A DNA stretch of 64,000 nucleotides from Minicystis rosea (GCA_001931535.1 CP016211.1:7487703-7551702); one strand, 5' to 3'; numbered from the stretch's first letter, positions 30,501 to 39,305 are shown. Numbers and translations: made by a program. The notes: generated from the sequence alone by a model not told the origin.

Positions 30501-31048
30501 GCTTCGCCCGTCCCGCCGTCGCCGGTCCCCTCAGCCTCGCGGCCACCAAGGCTGCTTACGAGCGCCACCTCGTCGCCAAAGGTGATTACTCCGGAAGCTG
30601 GGAGGCGCTCGCCGATCTCTTCGCCGACGACGCCAGCTATTACGACGTGTTCTATGGCTGGATGTACGGCAAGGACGCGATCCGCCGCTTCCTCCGCGAG
30701 GCCATGAAGGGGATCGAGGACTGGAGCTTCCCCGTCCAATGGAGCGTGGTGGGCGAAGGGCGCGTGGTGGTCCACTGGTTGAACCGACTCCCCGGCACGC
30801 GGCCCGACGGCACGTATTACGAGTTCCCCGGCACGAGCTCGATCACCTACGACGCCGACGGCAAGATCCTCCAGCAAATGGATATCTACGACGGGCTCGC
30901 CGCCATCAAGATCGTCACCGAATCCAAGCTGGGCTTCGTCGGCCGCGGCGTGAAGAGCGCGTTCGGGTGGGCCGGGCCTCTGGCCCGCGAGGCGGTCCGC
31001 AGCGCTTACATGGTGTTCGATCGCACCTCCGGCCGCCGGCCCCAATAA
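30497..31048 (+). CDS. SnoaL/NTF2-fold protein
   Basis: The 183-residue protein has a cone-shaped alpha+beta NTF2-like fold: helices around YERHLVAKGDYSGSWEALAD, then strands through YDVFYGWMYGKDAIRRFL and RVVVHWLNRLPGTR. Its family includes polyketide cyclases, isomerases and hydrolases for small hydrophobic ligands. A C-terminal extension of about 45 residues is added. It is the second gene of a pair with the DUF4345 gene, and its 3' end overlaps that of the convergent epimerase by 43 bp. Confidence 0.8.
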   Translation: MSFARPAVAGPLSLAATKAAYERHLVAKGDYSGSWEALADLFADDASYYDVFYGWMYGKDAIRRFLREAMKGIEDWSFPVQWSVVGEGRVVVHWLNRLPGTRPDGTYYEFPGTSSITYDADGKILQQMDIYDGLAAIKIVTESKLGFVGRGVKSAFGWAGPLAREAVRSAYMVFDRTSGRRPQ

Positions 31049-31983
31049 GGCGACTTGGCGAGGATCGAGCGGCGCACCAGCGGGCGCACGAGCGGCAAGA
31101 TCGCTTTGCGAAAGCCGAGCAGCGCCTCGATCTCCGCACGGATGTCGGCGAGCGATCTCCGCTGGTAATCGAGCAGCCGCTGCGACTCTTCGGTGTCGAG
31201 CCAATCCGATGGATAATCGTCGCGGGTGAACGCCGCCTCCGGGAGCGGCCCGACCCCGAGCGTCGTCAGCATCGCATTGAGGAACTCGCCGTACGTCGTT
31301 TGGCACGAAGCGCCCCCGCCGAGGAGCAGCAGAGCGCGGCGCCCCCACACCGCGTCGACCGACACGGCATTGGCGACCGCGGTGGCGGCGTCGGCGGGGT
31401 GCAGCGCCTCGAAGCGCACGTCGAACGGGAACTCGAACATCAGTGGGTGCGTGTTCGAGAGCGCGATGTCGATGACGGCGCCGAAGCGCACGATCGCGGT
31501 GTCGAGGCGAGCCTCCGTGACGAGGCGCTCACACGCGATCTTCTGCGCCGTGTACACGCTCGTCGCCGACACCGGATCGGTGATGCGTCGAGGCCCGGGG
31601 AGGTGACGATTCTTCCCGAACACCTCCACCGACGAGCAGAACAAAAGCCGCGGCGGCCGCGCCTCCGCCTCGCACGCGGCGATGACGTTGGTCGTGCCTC
31701 CCACGTTGATCGCGCGGGCGCCCTCGGGATCTTCCTCGGTGCGCGGCGTCAGGATGAACGCCATGTGGATGACGTACTCCTGCTCTTTCACGGCCTCTCG
31801 GACCGATCGCGCATCCCTGAGATCGCCCCAGACGACGCGCACGTCGGGCAGGGATCGAGCCGCCTTGCGGCCTGCTGCGGTGTCGAGCTCGAGCGTGGTG
31901 ACGGAGTGCCCCTTTTTGAGGAGCTCGCGCAGGACCCAGCGTCCGATGGTGCCGAATCCGCCCGTGACGAGGACACGTGCCAT
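31006..31983 (-). CDS. NAD-dependent epimerase/dehydratase family protein
   Basis: The 325-residue protein is an extended short-chain dehydrogenase. The NAD-binding site is VLVTGGFGTIGRWVLRE and a catalytic YTAQK (YxxxK) follows SSVEVFG. Such enzymes modify nucleotide sugars, sterols or polyketide-derived alcohols. The start lies one base after the stop of the upstream membrane protein gene, so they are coupled. Lipid-related neighbours (an FAD oxidoreductase further up) suggest lipid rather than sugar work, but this is inference. Confidence 0.85.
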   Translation of the reverse strand: MARVLVTGGFGTIGRWVLRELLKKGHSVTTLELDTAAGRKAARSLPDVRVVWGDLRDARSVREAVKEQEYVIHMAFILTPRTEEDPEGARAINVGGTTNVIAACEAEARPPRLLFCSSVEVFGKNRHLPGPRRITDPVSATSVYTAQKIACERLVTEARLDTAIVRFGAVIDIALSNTHPLMFEFPFDVRFEALHPADAATAVANAVSVDAVWGRRALLLLGGGASCQTTYGEFLNAMLTTLGVGPLPEAAFTRDDYPSDWLDTEESQRLLDYQRRSLADIRAEIEALLGFRKAILPLVRPLVRRSILAKSPYWGRRPEVRSNTM

Positions 31984-31984
31984 A

Positions 31985-32485
31985 TCAAGTCTCCAACAGC
32001 GGTGAACGATGACGGCGGAGATAGCCGCGCGTCACCCAAGCGAACGCGGCGAGCGCAGGGGCCGTCAGGGCGGCCACGATCAACGGGTGAAGCGACGCGG
32101 CGACGAGGCCGACGACGGTCGTGTGCGTCGCGGTGTCCACGGCGAGGCCGCCCTCTTTTGCCACCCAGAGGAGCGGGTGTCGCCGTCGATCCGTCAGCGC
32201 CGATCCAAGCATGAAATCATGCCTGAAGTAATCGAGGAACGAGAAGAGCACGTGCATGCCGAGGTGCGCCGCGACGACGACGCGCCCCACCGCGGAGTGA
32301 AAGATCACCGGTGAGCCGAGAATCCAAGCCGTGAAGAGCACGACCTCGGACGCGAAGAACTGCCACCGCGTGCCGCCGCGAATCGACGGCTCGTACCACA
32401 GCCGGAACAGCGGCCCGGCGTGGAGAATCAAATAGAGCACCCCAAATGGAAAGACGATGAGCTCCAGAACGGATGACCCGAGCAT
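31985..32485 (-). CDS. multi-helix membrane protein, 166 aa
   Basis: I start at ATG 32485 because GGGAGG lies six bases upstream, whereas the longer start lacks a site. The protein has four to five hydrophobic segments (LELIVFPFGVLYLILHAG, VVLFTAWILGSPVIF, VVAAHLGMHVLFSFLDYF and a C-terminal pair) and a basic tail. I do not recognise a family. It precedes the epimerase gene by one base and follows repeat element B, so it is the first gene of a two-gene unit or the second after the FAD oxidoreductase. Confidence 0.75.
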   Translation of the reverse strand: MLGSSVLELIVFPFGVLYLILHAGPLFRLWYEPSIRGGTRWQFFASEVVLFTAWILGSPVIFHSAVGRVVVAAHLGMHVLFSFLDYFRHDFMLGSALTDRRRHPLLWVAKEGGLAVDTATHTTVVGLVAASLHPLIVAALTAPALAAFAWVTRGYLRRHRSPLLET

Positions 32486-32500
32486 GATGAACCTCCCCCC

Positions 32501-32664
32501 ATTCACACGGCGTGGACTCGCGTCCCCGCCGCCCTCGTCGACGTCGTGGGGCTTCGGGTCGGCTTTGCCGCCCTACGCCCCACACCCCGGCAAAGCTGTC
32601 GGGGCCCCACCACCCCGCGCTCCACCCGCGCCGACAAGCACGTCTCGCCGCTTCGGGCCTTACG
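32501..32664. repeat. repeat element B, related to element A at 24459
   Basis: The start has the hairpin with core GGACTCGCGTCC (32508-32531), as in element A. One palindromic unit like those in A follows (GTGGGGC to GCCCCAC, 32546-32583), then a variant hairpin with GCCGGGG-type arms, then the shared end ACCACCCCGCG and CGCCGCTTCGGGCCT. It sits between the minus-strand FAD oxidoreductase stop (32692) and the start of the next gene (32485), so it could act as a transcript processing or termination site. Unlike A, the unit is not amplified. Confidence 0.7.
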
Positions 32665-32691
32665 TCGATGGCGTCGAGACGCGCGCACCAA

Positions 32692-34026
32692 TCAAGCAGC
32701 GATCTCAGGCGGCGCGCGGCTCGGCAGCGGCCCTCGAGGCTCGCCTGCGGGCAACGGCCGCGCCGCCTCGTGGATGCGCGGCGAGCGCAGGACGGCGAGG
32801 CGCGGACACGCGGCGTCGAGCGCCTCGCAGACGCGTATCGCAGAGACCACCGCGTCCTCGTGACAGCCGATGTCGTGAGTCCAATCGCCGGCGAACCACA
32901 GCCGATTCGTCCCTTGGATCTTGCGGAGATCGTCCTGCGCGGCGTGGAAGCCCGGCGTGATGAGCGGCAGTTGGAACGTGCTCACGTGGTGGCAAGCCTG
33001 CGGCAGGCGCTCGCCGACGTAGCTCGTGAAGACATCGTGATTGCCCTCCCGGCCGACCCAGACGTTGAGCCCCGATCGCTCGCCGTCCCAGCACACGTTG
33101 GCCACGCGCCAATCCGCGCGGCGCGGCGGCATGAACGACGGATCACCGTGCGTCGCCACCCGCGCGGCGTAGTACTCGAATCGATCGAGCACGCGCCGCG
33201 TCTCGTCGAGGCCGACCACGTCGCGCAGGATCGCGCGCGCGTCGCGGGCCCCCGTGGCGACGATCACGTGATCGAACGTGCCCTCGTGACCATGGCCATC
33301 GATCACCGTCCACCCTGAGCCCGTGCTCGCGAGCGACACGATCGGCGCGCGCTTGCGGAACGTGACCTCGGGGAGCCGGCGCGCGACCCGCTCGATGTAC
33401 GACGCCGCGCCGCCCTCGACGACGTGCCACGGATACTCCGAGAGCCCGCTCGGGCGGTGAAACACGAAGTACTTCATCAGCGTGTACGCCGAGAACTCCG
33501 CCGTCCGATCGTACGGGCCGCCCCACGCGCCCGCGATCATCGGCGTCAGCACCTCGCGACAGAACGACTCCGAGAACCGATTCTCCCGGAGGAACTCGCC
33601 CCAGCTCACGCTCCGATCCTGCTTGTCCACCATGGGCACCGCCGCGTTGATGGCCCGATTGAGGCGCAGCAAATCCGCGAGCTTCCGCGGATCGAGCGCC
33701 GTCCGCAGGAGCGGCCCGAGCCCCGTCGGCGGGAGGAGGAACGTCCGCGCCCGCTGCGTCTGCGTGAACGTGGCCGACATCGGGACCACCCGCGTCGGCA
33801 CGCCGTTCAGCTCGAGCAGCCGTAGGAAGTTCGGATAAAGCGCATCGCTGAACCACGAGAAGCCGTCGTCCGCGAAGTACGCGCGTCCGTCATGTTCGAC
33901 CGCGACGCTGTGCGCGTGTCCCCCGAGCTGCCCATTGCGCTCGAAGACAGTCACGCGATGACGACCATTGAGGAGCCACGCCGCGGCCATTCCCGCGCCG
34001 CCCGAACCGATGATGGCAATGTCCAT
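32692..34026 (-). CDS. NAD(P)/FAD-dependent oxidoreductase (amine-oxidase superfamily)
   Basis: The 444-residue protein begins with the FAD Rossmann motif (IAIIGSGGAGMAAAWLL) and FERNGQLGGHAHSV, and ends with the second FAD motif (RLWFAGDWTHDIGCHEDAV). It belongs to the group usually found beside cyclopropane-fatty-acid synthase or DUF1365 genes, although those are not seen here. A perfect 25-bp palindrome sits 10 bp upstream of the start, so it is likely repressed by a TetR-type regulator. Downstream come a membrane protein and an epimerase on the same strand, separated by repeat element B. Confidence 0.88.
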   Translation of the reverse strand: MDIAIIGSGGAGMAAAWLLNGRHRVTVFERNGQLGGHAHSVAVEHDGRAYFADDGFSWFSDALYPNFLRLLELNGVPTRVVPMSATFTQTQRARTFLLPPTGLGPLLRTALDPRKLADLLRLNRAINAAVPMVDKQDRSVSWGEFLRENRFSESFCREVLTPMIAGAWGGPYDRTAEFSAYTLMKYFVFHRPSGLSEYPWHVVEGGAASYIERVARRLPEVTFRKRAPIVSLASTGSGWTVIDGHGHEGTFDHVIVATGARDARAILRDVVGLDETRRVLDRFEYYAARVATHGDPSFMPPRRADWRVANVCWDGERSGLNVWVGREGNHDVFTSYVGERLPQACHHVSTFQLPLITPGFHAAQDDLRKIQGTNRLWFAGDWTHDIGCHEDAVVSAIRVCEALDAACPRLAVLRSPRIHEAARPLPAGEPRGPLPSRAPPEIAA

Positions 34027-34248
34027 TGCCGCGCATGACAGCAGTCACTGACTGCTGTCAGCAAGAAGAATTTTCCCTAGTTTCCTGAAAGTTAGCGGAC
34101 GCCTCGCCATCGGCGTGGAGGTGCACGGGAGCGAGCATCCCCTCCCCCGCCCCCCGAAGGCGCTCTCCGTGCTGCGATTCCGACGCGAGATGACGCGGGA
34201 GCGTGAGGAGCGAAGGACGCGCAGCACGGGCGTCGCACGCGTCGTCCA
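34027..34248. other. gene-free gap with the operator upstream of the oxidoreductase
   Basis: No gene is supported in this gap. It contains the palindrome at 34036-34060 and an A/T-rich patch (AAGAAGAATTTTCCCTAG), the most AT-rich point locally, which is a likely promoter for the minus-strand oxidoreductase. Confidence 0.5.
34036..34060. promoter_or_regulatory. perfect 25-bp palindrome, TetR-type operator candidate
   Basis: Arms TGACAGCAGTC and GACTGCTGTCA (11 bp each) flank ACT. It ends 10 bp before the oxidoreductase ATG, so a bound dimer would block translation start and transcription. Length and symmetry fit TetR-family sites, but no TetR gene is in the window, so the regulator is encoded elsewhere. 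Confidence 0.65.
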
Positions 34249-35151
34249 TCACGAGCCGCCGTCGCTCATCGTCTCGAGCAGGAAGTCGCGCAGGAGCCGG
34301 GCCGTCGGGCCGATCTTCTTCGCGTGGACCAAGAAGATGTCCAGCGGGGCGGTCTCCGCGTCGGGGAAGAGGCGGACCAAATCGCCGGCGGCGAGCGGGG
34401 TGACGGCGTCGTACGCGGGAAGACGCGCAATCCCCTCGCCGGCGAGGACGAACGCGAGCCGCGCCGCCGCGCTGTCCGTCACGACGTCGCCCTGAACACG
34501 GAGCTCGAAGGTCGTCTCGCCCGACCTCACGACGACGGTCCGCAGGCTGGGTGGATAGATCACCCAGCGGTGTCGCTCGAGATCGGCGATGGAGCTGGGT
34601 GGCCGATGCCGGTGCAGATACGTCGGTGACGCGCACAGCATGGTGGCCTCGTGGACCAGCTTGCGTGCGACGAGCGAGGAGTCCTGGAGGGGGCCCGCGC
34701 GCACGGCGAGCTCGATCCCCTGCTGTACGAGGTCCACGTTGGTGTCCGTCATGGCGACGTGGATGCGCACGGCGGGATAGCGCCGCCGGAACGCGAGCAG
34801 CGCCGGAAGGATTCGCTTGCTGCCGAAGTGATGCGAGCACGTGAGGCGCACTTCTCCGCGCGGCTCGGCGCGGAGCAGCTCCATGCCGCGGATGCCATCG
34901 TGGGCCTCGTCGACGAGGCGCTCGCAGTGCACGCGGAACGCCTCGCCGGCCGGGGTGAGGCTGAAGCTGCGCGTGCTTCGCTGCGCGAGGGGGACACCGA
35001 GGCTCGCCTCGAGCACGCGGATGTGGTGGCTCACCACCGCGCGCGTGAGCCCCAGCTCGCGCGCGGCCGCAGCGAAGCTCCCGCAGCGCACGACGGTCGC
35101 GAAGATCGCCATCGCGCGGAGCTCATCGAGGATCGGGGTGGCGCTGGCCAT
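34249..35151 (-). CDS. LysR-family transcriptional regulator
   Basis: The 300-residue protein has the LysR helix-turn-helix (DELRAMAIFATVVRCGSFAAA, LGLTRAVVSHHIRVLEASLG) and a C-terminal inducer-binding domain beginning near residue 95. It diverges from the DJ-1/PfpI gene across 125 bp that contain an inverted repeat (35155-35183), so it probably controls that operon and itself. The ligand is unknown; the target genes (DJ-1-like and ABM monooxygenase) hint at reactive carbonyls or quinones. Confidence 0.92.
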   Translation of the reverse strand: MASATPILDELRAMAIFATVVRCGSFAAAARELGLTRAVVSHHIRVLEASLGVPLAQRSTRSFSLTPAGEAFRVHCERLVDEAHDGIRGMELLRAEPRGEVRLTCSHHFGSKRILPALLAFRRRYPAVRIHVAMTDTNVDLVQQGIELAVRAGPLQDSSLVARKLVHEATMLCASPTYLHRHRPPSSIADLERHRWVIYPPSLRTVVVRSGETTFELRVQGDVVTDSAAARLAFVLAGEGIARLPAYDAVTPLAAGDLVRLFPDAETAPLDIFLVHAKKIGPTARLLRDFLLETMSDGGS

Positions 35152-35154
35152 GTT

Positions 35155-35183
35155 CGGATTGTCTCAATCCATGAGCCAATCCG
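35155..35183. promoter_or_regulatory. LysR-type inverted repeat CGGATTG - N15 - CAATCCG
   Basis: Perfect 7-bp arms lie just upstream of the LysR start codon, and inside them is ATTG-TCT-CAAT. This is the expected place and shape of a LysR binding site in the divergent promoter. Confidence 0.5.
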
Positions 35184-35276
35184 TCAAGCGCGCGCGCCCT
35201 GTTCGGCCAGCCCGTCGCCGCTTACATCTTGCCCATCCGATGCGAATCGGAGGCAACGAGCAAAAGGAATCCCGCC

Positions 35277-35960
35277 ATGAGCACCCGCACGCCGCATGTC
35301 CTGTTCATTTTGACAAATGCCGACAAGATCGGTCCGCGCGAGCGCGCGACCGGGTTCTTCTTCCCCGAGGTCGCGCACCCCTTCGAGGTGTTCGACGCCG
35401 CCGGCGTCGCGGTGGAGTACGCGTCGCCCCTGGGCGGCACGCCGCCGCACGACGGCTACGACGACAGCGATCCGGCGCAGCGCGCGTTTCGCGACAGCAG
35501 CGCGTTCCGGCGCATGAGCCGGAGCCGCAAGCTCTCGGAGGTCGACGTCCTCGATTACGACGCGATCTTCTTCCCCGGCGGGCTCGGGCCGATGGTCGAC
35601 ATCTGGAAGGACCCAGACGTGAAGCGAGCCGTCCTCCGCGCCTGGAACGGCGGCAAGATCGTGTCCGCCGTCTGCCATGGCCCCGCTGCGTTTCTCGGCG
35701 TCACCCTCGCCGATGGAACCCCGCTCGTTCGAGGTCGCCGGCTCACCTCCTTCTCGAACGCGGAGGAGGAGGGTTATGCAAAGGCCGACGTGCCGTTCAA
35801 GCTCGAGGACGCATTGCGCGCGGAAGGTGCCGAGTTCGATTCGGTCGATCCCTGGCAAGCGAAGGTCATCGTCGATGGACGGCTGATGACGGGCCAGAAT
35901 CCGGCCTCGGGTGGAGCGCTCGCGCAGGCGATCGTCGGCGCTCTGCGGAACGACACGTGA
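35277..35960 (+). CDS. DJ-1/PfpI-family (class I glutaminase-amidotransferase-like) protein
   Basis: The 227-residue protein begins after AAGGA at 35263. The nucleophile elbow is SAVCHGPAAFLG (Cys followed by His-Gly-Pro). An early Glu in GFFFPEVAHPF matches the acid of the Hsp31/glyoxalase III group, which removes methylglyoxal or repairs glycated molecules. The upstream and downstream genes (LysR regulator, ABM protein) suggest a stress-response operon. The stop overlaps the next start by four bases. Confidence 0.88.
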   Translation: MSTRTPHVLFILTNADKIGPRERATGFFFPEVAHPFEVFDAAGVAVEYASPLGGTPPHDGYDDSDPAQRAFRDSSAFRRMSRSRKLSEVDVLDYDAIFFPGGLGPMVDIWKDPDVKRAVLRAWNGGKIVSAVCHGPAAFLGVTLADGTPLVRGRRLTSFSNAEEEGYAKADVPFKLEDALRAEGAEFDSVDPWQAKVIVDGRLMTGQNPASGGALAQAIVGALRNDT

Positions 35961-36268
35961 CGAGCTCGCGCGAGCCCGTCATCGTGATCGCGCGCTGGCA
36001 CGCGGCCGCCGAATCGTTCGACCGCGTGCTCGCGCTCGTCGCCGAGCTGCGCCGGCAATCGCTCGAGGAAGCGGGCTGCCTCGGCTACGAGGTCCTCCGG
36101 ACCTTCGACGAGCCCAACACGCTCGTCCTCCTCGAGCGCTACCGGGACGGCGCAGCGCTCGAAGCACACCGGAGCTCGAGCCACTACCGAGAGCTGCTCG
36201 CCGGGCGCATCCTCCCCATGCTGACAGCACGTCGCGTCGAGGTGCTTCGAGCATGCGAGTCGGGCTGA
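35957..36268 (+). CDS. ABM (antibiotic biosynthesis monooxygenase-like) protein
   Basis: The 103-residue protein starts at GTG 35957, four bases inside the preceding gene, so the two are co-translated. It has the small ferredoxin-like ABM fold: VIVIARWHAAAESFDRVLALV, SLEEAGCLGYEVLRTFDEPN, and HRSSSHYRELLAGRILPML. Members are quinol monooxygenases or heme-binding proteins that form dimers. With the DJ-1-like gene it fits quinone or carbonyl detoxification, inferred from context. Confidence 0.85.
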   Translation: MTSSREPVIVIARWHAAAESFDRVLALVAELRRQSLEEAGCLGYEVLRTFDEPNTLVLLERYRDGAALEAHRSSSHYRELLAGRILPMLTARRVEVLRACESG

Positions 36269-36576
36269 CCCGTGCTCGCGCCCATCTCGCGCCGCGATGG
36301 CCAAGAGTGGCCCGTCGCCGGCCATTTCTGGCCGGCTGCGCATCGCCGACACCATAAAACCGAATCGTTACGCGGATACGTTCATCGGCACATGGGTTGC
36401 TGCCGGTGCCATCACCAACCCCCGTAAGCAGCGCGAGGCAGACCGATGGTCTTCGCCACGGCGACGGAGGGGCCGCGCGCGTCCATCGATTCTCGCTCTC
36501 CGATCGGCCGGGGTCGATCCCCCATGGCATCACGACGGGCCGCTCCCCCCATCAACCCTCATCGGCACCAACGAGC
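36269..36576. other. 308-bp gene-free region before the EAD1 operon, with a terminator-like hairpin
   Basis: No gene is supported. It contains the hairpin at 36317-36336 after the ABM gene and, further right, an imperfect palindrome around GGGGTCGATCCCC (about 36508). The promoter of the operon starting at 36577 should lie here, but no clear promoter hexamers could be picked. Confidence 0.5.
36317..36336 (+). terminator. hairpin GCCGGCCA - TTTC - TGGCCGGC
   Basis: Perfect 8-bp arms with a four-base loop lie 49 bp after the ABM stop codon. A following T run is missing, so it may be a weak or Rho-assisted terminator. It separates the DJ-1/ABM operon from the EAD1 operon. Confidence 0.5.
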
Positions 36577-37518
36577 ATGAGCCACGGACGGCCCCGGAAG
36601 GAGACGAACGCGCAGCTCCGGAAAGAGCTCGCAACGCTGTTCACCGAGGACGCCAGGATCCGGCTCGTGGCGCAGGACGCGGGCCTCGACATCACGCACA
36701 TCGATCTTCACGGGCCGGCATGGGTCGTTTGGGGCAACGTGCTCGCCGAGGCCGAAAAGAGCCAACGACTGCTCCTTCTCGTCGTCGCGGCCCACAAAGA
36801 ATACAGCGAGAACCAGCGTTTGGCGGACCTCGCCGCGGAGATCCGCAATGCCATGGAGATGCCCGCGGATCCCGCTCCGCCGAGCGCTCCACGTCCGGAG
36901 CTTCACGCACACCAACCCGAGCTGGTGAAACGGGCTGGCAGAGAACATGATGAAAACCACCCGACCGCACCGCAGCCGAGCGCTCCACGTCCGGAGCTTC
37001 TTACGCTCCAGCGAACGGTATATGGGCTCTGCGTTGCCATCCTGGGTGTCGTGGTGTCCATCGTGCTGCTGTACTCCGTGCGATGGAGCACCTCTGATGT
37101 CCTCCGCGCCGACGCCGATGCCGGCCCCTCCCCGACGCCCGTCACGCCTCCGGCCCCCGACGCCTCTGCATCGGCCGCGCCCTCGAGCACCGCGACGTCG
37201 ACCATCATCTACGAACACCGGCGACGCGACGCCGGGATAATGGAGCCTCCAAAGGGCGACGGTGGACCGCCGCTCCCGCCCCCAAGCTCGGTGATTCCAC
37301 CGACCCCGTGGGACAAGAGCGCCGTGAATCAAGTCGAGTGCATCGACAACGGTTTTGAATGCACCGCGAAGCGACCAGGCTGGGCGTACGGGCCTCCACC
37401 ATGCGGAGACACTGCGGAGTGGGTCGACACGTGCAGACGTGGAAACGTGCCGGTAGGCCTCGACAAGCTGGGTTGCGTTCCCTCGCCCGGCCGCGCGATG
37501 CGAAGAATCTGTCCTTGA
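36577..37518 (+). CDS. EAD1-domain single-pass membrane protein with Cys-rich C-terminus
   Basis: The 313-residue protein starts with an effector-associated domain 1-like region (residues 10-80): RKELATLFTEDARIRLVAQD, AGLDITHIDLHGPAWVVWGN, VLAEAEKSQRLLLLVVAAHK. It continues through a Pro linker that contains a 25-base direct repeat (36880-36904 and 36976-37000, encoding SAPRPEL twice), one membrane helix (about 148-168), a Pro/Ser/Ala linker and a Cys-rich end. EAD1 domains couple to matching domains on effectors in bacterial immunity and cell-death systems. The order cytoplasmic EAD, helix, Cys-rich outside equals that of the 16080-17216 protein. It heads a five-gene operon. The domain call is by eye. 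Confidence 0.75.
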   Translation: MSHGRPRKETNAQLRKELATLFTEDARIRLVAQDAGLDITHIDLHGPAWVVWGNVLAEAEKSQRLLLLVVAAHKEYSENQRLADLAAEIRNAMEMPADPAPPSAPRPELHAHQPELVKRAGREHDENHPTAPQPSAPRPELLTLQRTVYGLCVAILGVVVSIVLLYSVRWSTSDVLRADADAGPSPTPVTPPAPDASASAAPSSTATSTIIYEHRRRDAGIMEPPKGDGGPPLPPPSSVIPPTPWDKSAVNQVECIDNGFECTAKRPGWAYGPPPCGDTAEWVDTCRRGNVPVGLDKLGCVPSPGRAMRRICP

Positions 37519-37560
37519 TGCTCTGCTGGCAATGCCAGCCATGGAAAGCGCAGGTGCTCG

Positions 37561-38745
37561 ATGCGAAGCGTGATGTTGGCACTTCGGTCATGGGGATTGT
37601 GCTTGCTCGCAGGCTGCCATGATTGGCAGCACAACCCATCTCCGCCGAACACGGGCGTGGGCCAGATGTGTCCTCCGGGAAGCTGGTTCGACGGCCGCGC
37701 GTGCATGCCTGCCGCTCCGGCGGGATATGCCACTTCGACTGGGTATCTGCCCGCAGGTGGATATCCATGGACGTATCCACCGCCGCCCCCCAACGGGCCC
37801 CAAGCTCCCTCAATCCCAGCGGGATATGGCCTCGGGGCTCCAGCCGCGAGCGAATATCCCACGACGTACCCGCCGCCGCCGAGCCCGTCGCCGCTCGGGC
37901 CTCCACCGTCTCCCGGCGGGAGCCCGGTCGCTGCGGCTCCGCTGGCGCTGATCCCTGGCACTGACCCGTTCGCCAACAGGCCTTGGCTGTTCGGATCGAG
38001 GGCGAAGGGGATGGCGGACACGTCCCAATTCACCATCGAAAATGGTGAGCGGCACTTGTGGAACCACGCCGCCGGCAAAACGGCGTGGTGGAAATGGCAG
38101 GCGCCCGGCCCAGGCGTCTTGCAAGTGCACGCATACAGCATCGATCCCCACATCCGCCCCATCGTCGCCGTGCACGACGGGCCTGCCCTTCGGTTCTTGC
38201 GCGTCGCCCTGTCCCCCATCGCCGGACGCAGCGCCTATGTGGAGCTGCCCACGCAGAACATGGAGTACGCCATCACCGTCGACGCGCTCGACAGGGGAGG
38301 TCACATCACGTTGGACCTCGAGTTCACCCCTGCCCCCAACGCACCGGCAGCGGTCATGGGGAGTGACGCGTACCTCCAAGCCGCGTATCTCGGCGGGGCC
38401 CGCGCAGTCGGGGTGATCAACACGGCACGCCTCACGAACGAGTCGGGAGAGCCGCTCCCGTTTCGACACTGTGATTTCAAGACGGCCTGGTGGCGATGGC
38501 GTGCGCCCTCCGGGGGCATATACACCGTCACCGCAGACGGCCCCGGCGCCCAGGTCGGCGTCGCGGTGTACATGGACACGCCCGCGACACCGTTCCAGCG
38601 CGTCGCCGCCGGCACGAGCGCCACCGTCGGCGTCGCGGCGAGCGTGCCGTTCACCGCGATCGCCGGCCAAGAGTATTCGTTCCTCGTCGACACGGTCGAA
38701 TTCGGCCCTCCGAACGTCAACATCACACTCCGCATCTCGCCCTGA
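37561..38745 (+). CDS. Pro-rich lipoprotein with two PPC-like beta domains
   Basis: The 394-residue protein has a lipoprotein signal (LRSWGLCLLAGC) and a Pro/Tyr/Gly-rich stretch (PYPPPPP-like runs, residues 60-120). Two related domains of about 110 residues follow. Both have the pattern FKTAWWRWRAPSGGIYTVTA (first copy: AGKTAWWKWQAPGPGVLQVH) and then a hydrophobic strand ending, as in pre-peptidase C-terminal domains. It lies 42 bp after the EAD1 gene. It is probably surface exposed and binds a partner or the cell wall. No catalytic motif is visible. Confidence 0.75.
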   Translation: MRSVMLALRSWGLCLLAGCHDWQHNPSPPNTGVGQMCPPGSWFDGRACMPAAPAGYATSTGYLPAGGYPWTYPPPPPNGPQAPSIPAGYGLGAPAASEYPTTYPPPPSPSPLGPPPSPGGSPVAAAPLALIPGTDPFANRPWLFGSRAKGMADTSQFTIENGERHLWNHAAGKTAWWKWQAPGPGVLQVHAYSIDPHIRPIVAVHDGPALRFLRVALSPIAGRSAYVELPTQNMEYAITVDALDRGGHITLDLEFTPAPNAPAAVMGSDAYLQAAYLGGARAVGVINTARLTNESGEPLPFRHCDFKTAWWRWRAPSGGIYTVTADGPGAQVGVAVYMDTPATPFQRVAAGTSATVGVAASVPFTAIAGQEYSFLVDTVEFGPPNVNITLRISP

Positions 38746-38831
38746 CACCATCATCGCATCAGAACGCGTGACGAAGCGGGAGACGGCTGCTCGCGGAGGA
38801 GCGCCGAGCGCGTCCCGCCCATGGAGCAGGC

Positions 38832-39305
38832 ATGAAGCGCCGACATCGAACATGGCTGTTGTGGGTCTCTGCCGTCGCGGTGGTTTTGCCGGCGATTGCG
38901 CTGATCCCAGTCCTCATCTCCGCCAGCACCCTGGCCGGCCCGACGACCGACGGGATCTTGCCCTACCGCAGGCTCTGCGAGGTACGTCGAGAGGCACATT
39001 GCATACGCGGCGATGCGCTGGAGGACACGCTCCTGACGGGGCTCGGCATCGGTATCGGGCCTTTCCTTCTCATCGCCCTTCCGATCCTGTTGATCCTCGG
39101 CAACTGGGGCAAGCGCACGGGGGCGTTGGTTCACCAACCGTCGGGGCACGTGTTCACATATACGTACGACTCGGGCGAGAAGCCTCCACCGTTGCTGCTC
39201 GAGCTCGCTCGCTGGGGGCTCGGGCTCTTGTTGCTCCTGCCCTTCGCGCGACCGCGGCGCGACCAAGGAGTCGCCGTATCTACGCTGAGGCACACTGGCC
39301 AGTAG
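38832..39305 (+). CDS. small membrane protein, 157 aa
   Basis: The protein has an N-terminal membrane helix (LLWVSAVAVVLPAIALIPVL), a second hydrophobic stretch (LLTGLGIGIGPFLLIALPIL), a periplasmic-looking middle with Cys (RRLCEVRREAHCIRG) and a third short hydrophobic patch (ARWGLGLLLLLPFARP). It sits 63 bp before the LysM/peptidoglycan-binding gene. It could be an immunity or assembly protein for the operon, but no family is recognised. Confidence 0.65.
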   Translation: MKRRHRTWLLWVSAVAVVLPAIALIPVLISASTLAGPTTDGILPYRRLCEVRREAHCIRGDALEDTLLTGLGIGIGPFLLIALPILLILGNWGKRTGALVHQPSGHVFTYTYDSGEKPPPLLLELARWGLGLLLLLPFARPRRDQGVAVSTLRHTGQ

